64,000 nt of DNA, taken from the IMG/VR virus record IMGVR_UViG_3300022752_000032, positions 39,450 to 103,449 of that record. One strand, given 5' to 3'. The stretch comes from a virus. Of this stretch, positions 1 through 7,482 are shown piece by piece. The position numbers and the translations under genes are program-made. Each line of letters opens with the position of its first letter. The first letter of the stretch is position 1. The notes under the pieces were generated by a model. That model was given only the letters and a program-made list of their open reading frames with translations. It did not search any database and was not told the DNA's origin.

Positions 1-635
1 TCGTTTGTTCTTTCCACATACATACGCCTTACTTTATAAGGAGGCTGTAGTGGGTCTGGATTTGCCATTTGCTCTACTGTCAACGCACCAAGAATGTCGT
101 AAAAATATGGTGCTTGAATTGCTAGTTGACCTTGTAGATATGGACGGTGTCTTCCATCCTGGCTTGTTCTTGACATAGCAGTAAGTACAACTGCTTCAAG
201 AGGATTTGTAGCATGCATAGTTAGATCGCGAAGATCACGAAGAAGCCCACCCATGTGACGAAGAAGTTCGCCCCACTGTTGCATCTTCATTTGTTCTGTA
301 CCTGCGATGCTATCCATACATTTAACTTGTAGTTCAGAGATTGAATCAATAATCAAACTCTTGAAATGATGCTTTCCAAGTTGTAACCACTGATAAACCT
401 TGATAACAGTGTCATAGTCACGAACTGTAACTACAACAGTGTCCCAAGTTCCATCAGCGATTGGTGGTTCCTCGCGAAGAGGATCCCAATACTTAACAAC
501 GATAGGTAGGAATCGGTGCCCACCCTCGACGTCAAGCATGAGTCGTGGGTATGGAGCAGTTACAGCAAAAGTAGATTTACCTACCTTGCTTTCTCCGTAC
601 ACCATAACCGTAAGAGAGCGTTGGATCTCACTCAT
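1..635 (-). CDS. RecA-fold ATPase, Sak4/AAA_24-like (3' end cut by window)
   Basis: The first 211 residues of a P-loop ATPase are visible; the 3' end lies beyond base 1. The protein starts MSEIQRSLTVMVYGESKVGK, giving Walker A GESKVGKST at about residues 15-23. A hydrophobic strand ending in Asp (SLIIDSISE) fits Walker B. The spacing fits the AAA_24/Sak4 single-strand-annealing ATPases of phages, which assist recombination and replication. The ATG at 635 has a GGAGG ribosome site nine bases upstream and follows the Cas4-like gene by three bases, so the two are probably co-translated. Context (nuclease, SNF2 helicase, resolvase, polymerase) supports a recombination role. Family identity is inferred from motif layout only. 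Confidence 0.75.
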   Translation of the reverse strand, partial: MSEIQRSLTVMVYGESKVGKSTFAVTAPYPRLMLDVEGGHRFLPIVVKYWDPLREEPPIADGTWDTVVVTVRDYDTVIKVYQWLQLGKHHFKSLIIDSISELQVKCMDSIAGTEQMKMQQWGELLRHMGGLLRDLRDLTMHATNPLEAVVLTAMSRTSQDGRHRPYLQGQLAIQAPYFYDILGALTVEQMANPDPLQPPYKVRRMYVERTN

Positions 636-638
636 ACG

Positions 639-1565
639 TCACTCGCCTCCTTTTTTCTCTGTGTCGTAATATGCATAAGGATCAGTCTCCTCATACATTT
701 CACTAAGTGCTTGTTCAGCGGCGCTTCCGTCGTCAAACATTGGGCAGATAGCAAAAAATTGGCATTTCCATTTACAGTCACGACTTGGTTTTGGATAAGC
801 ATTAAAGGCATGACTCTCGCCAGCATCTAACGCTTGTCTTACTCTCATTAAATCTGTGATTGTTCCGTGAATTCTATTCCAGAAGGAACGTAAAGTAAAT
901 ATGTTATGGCGAATTTCTACTTGATCATAGAACGGAGGTTTAGCAGCCGCAGTTCTACGAACTTTTTTAAGAAGAGTAAATATTCCGCCTTCACTTCTTT
1001 CTTTTTCATCTGTTTTAGTAGACTCTAAAAGCATGTATGTCATAACCTGCTCATTCATGTGAGCCATATTTGCAAACTCAGATAGAGAGCCTCCTACAGT
1101 TTTAAAATCTCTAAACATTCTTACGCCATCGGCTTTACGACGAACACGCATATCAAGTTTTCCTTGAAGTTCTACTTCCCCATTAAACAGTGGAGCAATA
1201 ATTGTTTCTTCAGTTGAAATCATCTCAAGCTCTGCATCAATACCATTTTCTTCTACCCATTGCTCATAGCCCTCGAGCATGATGCGACCTAACTCTCCTT
1301 CTGTTTCAAGGTTAGACACATCTCTAAAATCTTGTAGTAAAAGTTGTTTATCTTGTTCAATTAATTCAGAGTGTGCAGTTAGTAGAGGAACACCTTTTGC
1401 GTAGTGAGCATCTAAAGCGGCGTGAATTCTACTTCCCATAGCAAGTGGACCAGTCATATCTTGATGCTTAGGTTTTAATGAACGGTAGTAAGTTAGCCAC
1501 CAACGACGGCGACAATCTTTAAATGTCTGTATTTCCGAGTTAGATAGTCTTATGACTCCACTCAT
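639..1565 (-). CDS. Cas4/RecB-type PD-(D/E)XK nuclease with Fe-S cysteines
   Basis: 308 aa. Nuclease signatures are visible in order: His48 in GSRIHAALD, Asp138 in KLDMRV, Asp153 and Lys155 in RDFKT, and a QVMTY motif at 173-177. Four cysteines (C18, C264, C268, C274) are placed as in Cas4/AddB-type [4Fe-4S] nucleases: one near the N-terminus and three at the C-terminus. Such phage nucleases resect DNA ends for recombination. The gene overlaps the SNF2 helicase upstream by four bases (ATGA) and is followed at once by a RecA-fold ATPase, so nuclease, helicase and annealing ATPase probably work together. Confidence 0.85.
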   Translation of the reverse strand: MSGVIRLSNSEIQTFKDCRRRWWLTYYRSLKPKHQDMTGPLAMGSRIHAALDAHYAKGVPLLTAHSELIEQDKQLLLQDFRDVSNLETEGELGRIMLEGYEQWVEENGIDAELEMISTEETIIAPLFNGEVELQGKLDMRVRRKADGVRMFRDFKTVGGSLSEFANMAHMNEQVMTYMLLESTKTDEKERSEGGIFTLLKKVRRTAAAKPPFYDQVEIRHNIFTLRSFWNRIHGTITDLMRVRQALDAGESHAFNAYPKPSRDCKWKCQFFAICPMFDDGSAAEQALSEMYEETDPYAYYDTEKKGGE

Positions 1566-3361
1566 AGGTTTCCTGTCTTATCATCTTGTAGTAGTTTTAG
1601 AAGTTGATCTTTATCTTTAACAATTTGTTCAAAGTTATCGGCTTTAGTTTCTAAAACTTGGATAACTCTCTCTTCTATAGTTCCTTCCGTAACATAGTCG
1701 GTAATTACTATAGAGTCATGTATTTCACTTCCAATTCTGTGTACGCGATCTAATACTTGCTTATAATCAACTAAAGACCAAGGTCTTTGAAGCATTATCA
1801 GACGACGAGCAGCGGTCAGTGTGATTCCAACTCCTCCCGCTTGGGCTGTAAACAGAATCCATTTTATTGCTCCAGACTGAAAATCGTCAATAGCCTTCTG
1901 ACGTTCATCCTCATCTTGATCTCCTGTAATTAATCCGTGAGAAATTTTTTTCTTTGTTAACTCAGCGCTCAGCAGATTAATAAGTTGTTTAGAGACGGCG
2001 CTTACCGCTACAGAGTCATCTCCAAAGTCTCCGTTTTCAATATCATCCATCAGAGCATCAATTTTGCATGAAGGAGCATCTAATACTGCTCTAGGCTCAC
2101 CAGTAACTTCATTGGTGGCAATAGTTGCATAAGAACTAGCAAATTGAAGAAGTCTAATTGTTTGAGTTAGAACGCTAGGTGCTGCGAGAGTATCGCCAGA
2201 CTCAAGTTCAGAGATCATTAAGTCTCTCATCTGCTCATAAGCTTTTTTCTGCTTAGTAGACATCTCTACATCTCTGCGCTCTTTTAGAACTGGAGGCAGG
2301 TTTGGTAGTACAACCTTTTTAAGCATGCGTCTCATGTATGGATTTACGCTTTTATAAAACTCATCCTGCATCTGAGGCTTAACTCCTAGAACCATCATTC
2401 CACCAAAAGCATTAAGCATTACATCAACCATTCGATCAATCCATTTTGTCTTGCTAGGCCAGTCCTTTGGAGAGATCCAGTGAAGTATTGACCAAAGATC
2501 TACAACATTGTTAGCAATAGGTGTTCCAGTTAATGCAAAGCGAATCTCAGAAGTGCCAGAGGCAGACCAAAGAGCACGAGACTGTTTTGACTTGGGGTCT
2601 TTACTTCTATGAATCTCATCTGCAACTACTGCTTTAAATTTAAAGTTGTTTAACTCTCTTAAATGTACTTCGCAACGATTCTCGCTAATCTTTTCATCTT
2701 GACCACCACAAGCACGGCATCTTGTTAAAGAGATAGATCCGTAAGGAGAAAGTCTTGAGTGAGAACGGAGTGACTCCCAGTTAATAATAAAAATTTGCGC
2801 TGGTTGTTCAAATTGTTTTTTGCGTTGAACAGCAGATCCTTTAATAACTTGTGTACTTACATCTGGCCACCATCTAGCAAACTCTCTTGCCCAGTTATTC
2901 TTTAAAGTGTTAGGGCAAACAATAAGGATAGGGAAAACCTCTTCTCCTTTATCGTTTAACTCTTTTAAAGCTCTAATAGCCTGAGCAGTCTTACCTAAGC
3001 CAGGTTCATCGGCTAGAAGGGCTCTTTTAGCGGTTGCTAGGAAGGCAACTCCTGCTCTTTGATGAGGGAATAGCACCTCATCGCCTTCATAGGTCTCTAA
3101 CTCTCTTAAAGCGTTAGCAGGGGCAATTCTTGTCTCTAACTGATTAGCTGCCCAAGCGCCTAAAGTAGGTTTTATCTCTAAATCACTGCGGAAAGTGGAG
3201 CGTAAGGCTAAACAGGTTGTCCAACTTAGGGGGACTCTCCAAACCTGCTCAGAAGCGCTCCAGGAGGCTCCTGGGAGGCTTTTACAGAGTTCTTTGTAGC
3301 GCCAGTCAGCACTTATAAGGATATGTTCGCCTTGGGCATCTATATCTACAGATACTGCCAC
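1562..3361 (-). CDS. SNF2-family DNA helicase/translocase
   Basis: 599 aa, a full-length SNF2 motor. Motif I is DEPGLGKTAQ (about 118-127), motif II is DEIH (248-251), motif III is ALTGTPIANN, and motifs V and VI are in AQAGGVGITLTAA and QVLDRVHRIGS. Just before motif II there is a CxxC-x11-CxxH group (C215, C218, C230, H233), which looks like an inserted zinc knuckle. The N-terminal ~90 residues are a small beta-rich region ahead of the motor. Many phages carry SNF2 motors in the replication module. The start follows a poorly conserved spacer of 60 bases after the resolvase gene. Confidence 0.92.
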   Translation of the reverse strand: MAVSVDIDAQGEHILISADWRYKELCKSLPGASWSASEQVWRVPLSWTTCLALRSTFRSDLEIKPTLGAWAANQLETRIAPANALRELETYEGDEVLFPHQRAGVAFLATAKRALLADEPGLGKTAQAIRALKELNDKGEEVFPILIVCPNTLKNNWAREFARWWPDVSTQVIKGSAVQRKKQFEQPAQIFIINWESLRSHSRLSPYGSISLTRCRACGGQDEKISENRCEVHLRELNNFKFKAVVADEIHRSKDPKSKQSRALWSASGTSEIRFALTGTPIANNVVDLWSILHWISPKDWPSKTKWIDRMVDVMLNAFGGMMVLGVKPQMQDEFYKSVNPYMRRMLKKVVLPNLPPVLKERRDVEMSTKQKKAYEQMRDLMISELESGDTLAAPSVLTQTIRLLQFASSYATIATNEVTGEPRAVLDAPSCKIDALMDDIENGDFGDDSVAVSAVSKQLINLLSAELTKKKISHGLITGDQDEDERQKAIDDFQSGAIKWILFTAQAGGVGITLTAARRLIMLQRPWSLVDYKQVLDRVHRIGSEIHDSIVITDYVTEGTIEERVIQVLETKADNFEQIVKDKDQLLKLLQDDKTGNL

Positions 3362-3422
3362 TTTTACTCCCTACCTATATATGGACTGAAATAGTTTTTA
3401 AATTATTTTTTTCTGTCCATAC

Positions 3423-3902
3423 CTATTTTAACAGAACTAATGGCTTCCAACCGATCTTAACCAACTTTAAAAGGGCGTGTCGTATGGCGTCATTTGCATG
3501 GCCTTCTCCGCCTTTATGCCAAGTGCCTAACTTCTTTAAAGCATCATTAGGAAACATAGTTTTGGCATCAACAGGGGATTGAAAAATAATTTTTTCAGGG
3601 TCATATTCTTTAGTTCGACACATATGCTTTAAAACCCCTATCTGTTCAAGGCTAAATGGCGCTTGTGAGTTTCTCACTGTCTGAGCAGTAATAACAAATC
3701 GCTCACAAACCACCAAAACATTATCGTAGGACGCAGCCGAGGAAAAAGCAATAGACATAGCCGTGTCTATCCAAGAAGCAAAAGTTTCTGGATCAACTTC
3801 TGCTGACATCTTTACTACTGGAGCCTCTTCTGGCAAGCCAGACCATTCAACTAAACAAACTCCTGTTGCTTTACCAGGATCTACAGAAACTATATATTTC
3901 AT
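3423..3902 (-). CDS. RuvC-like Holliday junction resolvase
   Basis: 159 aa from the ATG at 3902; the open frame runs further upstream but the first conserved strand begins at this Met, and ATGA overlap with the polymerase stop favours it. RNase H-fold acidic residues are visible: Asp8 in VSVDPGKATG, Glu67 in VVCERF, and His135/Asp138 in GEGHANDAIRHAL. This is the catalytic pattern of RuvC-type resolvases that cut four-way junctions before packaging. It sits between polymerase and helicase, as is usual in actinophages. Confidence 0.85.
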   Translation of the reverse strand: MKYIVSVDPGKATGVCLVEWSGLPEEAPVVKMSAEVDPETFASWIDTAMSIAFSSAASYDNVLVVCERFVITAQTVRNSQAPFSLEQIGVLKHMCRTKEYDPEKIIFQSPVDAKTMFPNDALKKLGTWHKGGEGHANDAIRHALLKLVKIGWKPLVLLK

Positions 3903-5722
3903 CAGTACTTTTGTCCCCAGTTCTCTAATGGACCATCTATTCCAGCAGTTAGTGGAACATCCCAACCTTCAGTGGTTGTCATACACTCCTGAACTACTTT
4001 TTTTACTTCCTCTGCTTCATCCCTAGGTGCTTGTAAAACAATTTCATCATGTACAGGGACGATAAGGTACTCGGTCAAGTCTGCTTGATCAAGTTTTATT
4101 AGATTACTTTTAAATATTTCTGCAGCCCCGCCTTGGATTAAGTAATTAATTAGCGTGTAGACACGTCCTTCATCGCAAGGAATCTTACGACCAGTCCAAG
4201 TGTAAATGTAACCCTGACCTTCATCCCTCTCCCTACGAGCACCAAGATTTTCAATATCTCTTTGAAACTTAATCATTCCTGGATAACGCTTATCAAAAGC
4301 ATCTGATACAGATTTCATCTGAGACTCTAGAACTCCAGCAGTAAGTGCTTGTTTAGCAACACCAGCGCCATAGAGACGACCATAAACCATTCCCTTAATT
4401 AGGTTACGTCTTTTATCTGCACGAGTCATCTTTGGTTCTTGATAAACCTCTCGACCAATTTCAGTAAAGGGATCTGAGCCAGTTGCATCAGCGCGATTAA
4501 AAAGATTAATTAAATTAGGATCTTTAGATAAAGAAGCAAACATACGAAACTCAACTTGGTCAAGGTCTGAGGTAATAATTACGTGATCTTTATCTTTAGG
4601 TATAAATGCTCTGCGAACAGTGTCATCTCCTTTTGGCAGGGTTTGTAGCGCTGGATCGGTGATAGACATGCGAGATGTACGAGCACCTAAGGTCTTTACA
4701 GAAGGGTGAACAATGCCATCAATGGACTTATTTAAAAAGTTAAGGAAGTAGGTGTTTGCCAGTTTATCTGCTTTACGTTGTTTTAAAATTGTCTCAGCAA
4801 GGTTTTTAACCTCATCATTGCCATGAATTGTTAGTAGGTGAAGTTGATCTTTACTTGCAGACTTTTGACCAGAAGGGGTGGTTTCAGTTATCTCTGCGCC
4901 AAGTTTTTCAAATAACCTAACTAGTTGAATATTACTAGTTATGCTAGTTCCAGCATAGGTTTTAGCAGCCCAATCTTTTACCGACTCTGTGTAATCAATA
5001 AGTTCTTCGTACTTACGTTTTGAATACTCTAAATCAACTCTTGCCCCGTTTATCTCCATACGGGTAACTATTTTTCTAGCAGCCATCTCGATCTCATAGG
5101 CTTTGTGATAAGGCTGATTAGGGCCGCACTTCTCGTAAAACTTTTCCCAAAGACGCATTGTTAAAATAGTATCGAGTGCTCCGTAAGACCAATAAGGCTC
5201 AAAGTTTGTAGGAACAGTTCCCCAAGTCCAACCATTTTTTGCTAGGTCAACATCTAACTTATCTTGAAGGTGCGCAGCATGGCCATCTACAAGTCTTGCT
5301 GATAAAGGCTTTAACCCGCCAGGACCTAGAGGATCAATAAGATGAGCCATAATCATTGTGTCATGTGCTCGATGCCAAGGCATTTCCCAATTAGATTTAA
5401 TTGCAAACCATCTTGCTTCAAATGCAATGTTGTGGCACACAATAGGTCCATCAAATTTATTCATTGCTTCATAAAAAACTCCAGACCATTCTGCCCAAGG
5501 AATAGACCAGCCATGCATACCATCACCAACTTGAACCAAACGAAGGTCACCATGCCAAGGAGATAAAGCATGATCTCTAGGTGAACCTAATTTTTCTCCA
5601 GTCTCGGTGTCGATTGCAATTGCATCATGAGGACGTCGCTGGCCCAACCAAAAAATAAATTCATTTGCCTTTTCTACAGAATCAACAAGGCTTACTTGAA
5701 TTCCATCTAATCCGTTTGTCAT
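3902..5722 (-). CDS. DNA polymerase I-type (family A) with 3'-5' exonuclease
   Basis: 606 aa with a 3'-5' exonuclease domain and a polymerase domain but no 5' nuclease. Exonuclease residues: D38/E40 (AIDTETGE), D121, Y180 and D184 (YGALD). Polymerase motif A has D386 (SDLDQVEFR), motif B has R439, K443 and Y447 (RRNLIKGMVYG), motif C has H558-D559-E560 (VHDE). All catalytic residues are present, so it is probably an active proofreading replicase. Tyr447 occupies the position of E. coli Phe762 and T7 Tyr526, which controls dideoxynucleotide discrimination. The ATG at 5722 is about 35 bases after the next gene upstream. Confidence 0.95.
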   Translation of the reverse strand: MTNGLDGIQVSLVDSVEKANEFIFWLGQRRPHDAIAIDTETGEKLGSPRDHALSPWHGDLRLVQVGDGMHGWSIPWAEWSGVFYEAMNKFDGPIVCHNIAFEARWFAIKSNWEMPWHRAHDTMIMAHLIDPLGPGGLKPLSARLVDGHAAHLQDKLDVDLAKNGWTWGTVPTNFEPYWSYGALDTILTMRLWEKFYEKCGPNQPYHKAYEIEMAARKIVTRMEINGARVDLEYSKRKYEELIDYTESVKDWAAKTYAGTSITSNIQLVRLFEKLGAEITETTPSGQKSASKDQLHLLTIHGNDEVKNLAETILKQRKADKLANTYFLNFLNKSIDGIVHPSVKTLGARTSRMSITDPALQTLPKGDDTVRRAFIPKDKDHVIITSDLDQVEFRMFASLSKDPNLINLFNRADATGSDPFTEIGREVYQEPKMTRADKRRNLIKGMVYGRLYGAGVAKQALTAGVLESQMKSVSDAFDKRYPGMIKFQRDIENLGARRERDEGQGYIYTWTGRKIPCDEGRVYTLINYLIQGGAAEIFKSNLIKLDQADLTEYLIVPVHDEIVLQAPRDEAEEVKKVVQECMTTTEGWDVPLTAGIDGPLENWGQKY

Positions 5723-5759
5723 TTATCCTTCTGTCGTTTTGATTTAGTTTAGTTCTTTT

Positions 5760-6230
5760 TTATGGAATTGTCTCTACTCTATAGATAAGATCTATATTCT
5801 CGTCATTCTTAGCGGCAATGTCTAGAAGTTTCTGAGCAACATAGGTGAGGTATCTTGCCCCATTCTCGTTATATTTGTAAAGTGCGTCTAATACTGGCTG
5901 AGGATTATCACTTACCTGAGCCCAGTAGCGATACTTTTCTGGAAAAATAATAGGTAAAGATCTATTAGGGGAGCACTCTTCACAAGGAATGGCGTCATCT
6001 TCAAGGTTTTCGGTGAACTCGTCAACTAAATTATATCGATCTACCTTTTCACAGGTTGCGCCGTGATAAATTAAAGAAACTCCGATACGAGAAAGTACAT
6101 AAGAACCGTTTTCAGTTTTATAAAGAGCAAACTCAATCCAGCGAACAGATCCCTTACGCCATGAAGAAGATTTACTCAGTAGTGTTCCATTAAACTGTAA
6201 AGTTCTAGAACTATCTTTTACCTCAAACAT
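5760..6230 (-). CDS. Hypothetical protein, 156 aa
   Basis: No family recognised. The protein is soluble, mixed alpha/beta and mildly acidic, with a C-x(n)-CEEC group in the middle (PCEECSPNRS) that could bind a metal. The ATG at 6230 shares its first base with the stop of the 54-aa gene upstream (TAATG), so the two are translationally coupled. It is the last gene before the polymerase, at the junction of the virion and replication modules. Confidence 0.7.
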   Translation of the reverse strand: MFEVKDSSRTLQFNGTLLSKSSSWRKGSVRWIEFALYKTENGSYVLSRIGVSLIYHGATCEKVDRYNLVDEFTENLEDDAIPCEECSPNRSLPIIFPEKYRYWAQVSDNPQPVLDALYKYNENGARYLTYVAQKLLDIAAKNDENIDLIYRVETIP

Positions 6231-6394
6231 TATGTTTCTTTAGTTTCAGTTTCAGTAATCTTTGCTATCTCCATAAGTTGAGTTAGGTCAGCACGAAGGG
6301 AGGCAATCTGTCCTTCATAGTTTGCAGTAATTTCACCAATACGTTGTTGAAGGGCAATAATCATTAATTCGTTTTTTGTCTTTGGAGTATCCAT
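6230..6394 (-). CDS. Small coiled-coil protein, 54 aa
   Basis: Starts MDTPKTKNELMIIALQQRIG and ends ITETETKET. Almost the whole length is predicted by eye as one amphipathic helix (heptads in QQRIGEITANYEGQIASLRA). It has a TAATG stop/start junction with the gene downstream and sits ten bases after the gene upstream. It resembles the short coiled-coil neighbours at 6404-6871 in size and composition; function unknown. Confidence 0.65.
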   Translation of the reverse strand: MDTPKTKNELMIIALQQRIGEITANYEGQIASLRADLTQLMEIAKITETETKET

Positions 6395-6403
6395 GTAGAT
6401 ATA

Positions 6404-6646
6404 TTACTCTGCCTGAATAGAGCTGTACTGAGCCTCAAGCGCTGTAATCTGAGCAATTGCTCTTGTTATAATTTTGTTTGCACTTGCTATCACGCTCTCT
6501 TCGGGCTCCTCTAAAGCATTCTGCTCTAAAATGCTTAACTCAGCGCTAAATTTGTCAATTTCTATATCGCGTATACGGGCCTCAACAAGGTTTAACTTAT
6601 CTTCTTTGCTTACAGTGGCTACTAATTGTTGCGATGTTTCCGTCAT
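6404..6646 (-). CDS. Small coiled-coil protein, NALEEP family copy 1
   Basis: 80 aa, acidic, helical. It shares the block NALEEPE followed by a helix rich in I/A and ending QYSSIQ with the next gene upstream (NALEEPDQE ... QYSLLN). The two are therefore tandem paralogues. Position after the tail fibre suggests a late gene, but no function can be given. Confidence 0.75.
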   Translation of the reverse strand: MTETSQQLVATVSKEDKLNLVEARIRDIEIDKFSAELSILEQNALEEPEESVIASANKIITRAIAQITALEAQYSSIQAE

Positions 6647-6658
6647 TTTATCTTTACC

Positions 6659-6871
6659 CTATCCGTTTAATAATGAATACTGATTCATTAATGCTGCTTT
6701 TTTCTGTTCTTCTTTGCTTAGTTGAGTATTTAGGTTAGTTATTAGTTCTTGATCTGGTTCTTCTAAAGCATTTGCAGATATTATTGATATATTTATATTG
6801 TAAATAGATGTATTTATGCCTTTAATGTGTTGCGACACAATTGCCTTTTTTTCATTATTACTTAGTTCCAT
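6659..6871 (-). CDS. Small coiled-coil protein, NALEEP family copy 2
   Basis: 70 aa from the ATG at 6871 (MELSNNEKK), chosen over an in-frame ATG 33 bases upstream because ACGGAGGACAAA places a strong ribosome site just ahead of it. It overlaps the upstream zinc protein by 14 bases. It is a paralogue of the gene at 6404-6646 through the NALEEP block and the C-terminal helix. Confidence 0.75.
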   Translation of the reverse strand: MELSNNEKKAIVSQHIKGINTSIYNINISIISANALEEPDQELITNLNTQLSKEEQKKAALMNQYSLLNG

Positions 6872-7175
6872 TTTGTCCTCCGTATATGTCATTTCCATTA
6901 TCATCTATAACATCTTCTACCTGTTGGATTGCTCCCCATTTTCCAATCGGGCAACTCGCATGCGGTAACTTGGCTTTTTCTGTCATAAAACAACCACATT
7001 TTTTACAGGTGTTTGTTAATTTAATTAACGAAGGGCAATTTAGGCAGTTATCTTTAAACCTATAATTAAAAGTTTCTTCATCTACTCTGCCTATATTTGG
7101 ATTTAACAAGTCCCATGGTCTAACAGAATCCCCAGATTGTTTTTCTTTCCAAAGTTGCCAAGCAGTCTTAGACAT
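6858..7175 (-). CDS. DUF6171-like zinc-binding protein
   Basis: 105 aa. The centre has CLNCPSL, then CKKCGCFM, KAKLPHASCPIGKW. This C-x2-C ... C-x2-C-x-C ... CPxGKW pattern is typical of a small family found in many phages near tail and lysis genes (DUF6171-like), presumably zinc-binding. The N-terminus (AWQLWKEKQSG) is helical and the C-terminus is acidic and disordered. Function is unknown. Confidence 0.75.
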   Translation of the reverse strand: MSKTAWQLWKEKQSGDSVRPWDLLNPNIGRVDEETFNYRFKDNCLNCPSLIKLTNTCKKCGCFMTEKAKLPHASCPIGKWGAIQQVEDVIDDNGNDIYGGQNGTK

Positions 7176-7178
7176 TAA

Positions 7179-7430
7179 CTACCCCTGCGCTACTTGTGGC
7201 TCTGGAGCAGAAAATTGCTGTGTTTCGGAGTTGTATGCGCTTCCTATTCCTACTATTCCACCGTTTCCAGCCAAATTGTCACTAACATCTACTATTATTG
7301 GATTGCTTGTAAAAATTGCTGACAATCTTTCATCGGTGTGTAGTATGTCTACAACTTCTCCATCCAAAATAAAGGCTAATTTAATTGGCGGTAGCACTGG
7401 TTGCTGTTCTTGTTGCACTTCTTCTGACAT
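7179..7430 (-). CDS. Small virion-associated-type protein, 83 aa
   Basis: Contains FILDGEVVDILHTDERLSAI, a block seen in short proteins next to tail-fibre genes in several environmental phages. The C-terminus is Q/P/E-rich and looks disordered. A good ribosome site (AGGAGGAATA) precedes the ATG at 7430, after a 52-base gap containing TATAAT on the minus strand, which may be a weak late promoter. Function unknown. Confidence 0.7.
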   Translation of the reverse strand: MSEEVQQEQQPVLPPIKLAFILDGEVVDILHTDERLSAIFTSNPIIVDVSDNLAGNGGIVGIGSAYNSETQQFSAPEPQVAQG

Positions 7431-7482
7431 TATTCCTCCTTGTTTTTATTGATTGTATTATACATAGTTTTCCTATTTTTGT

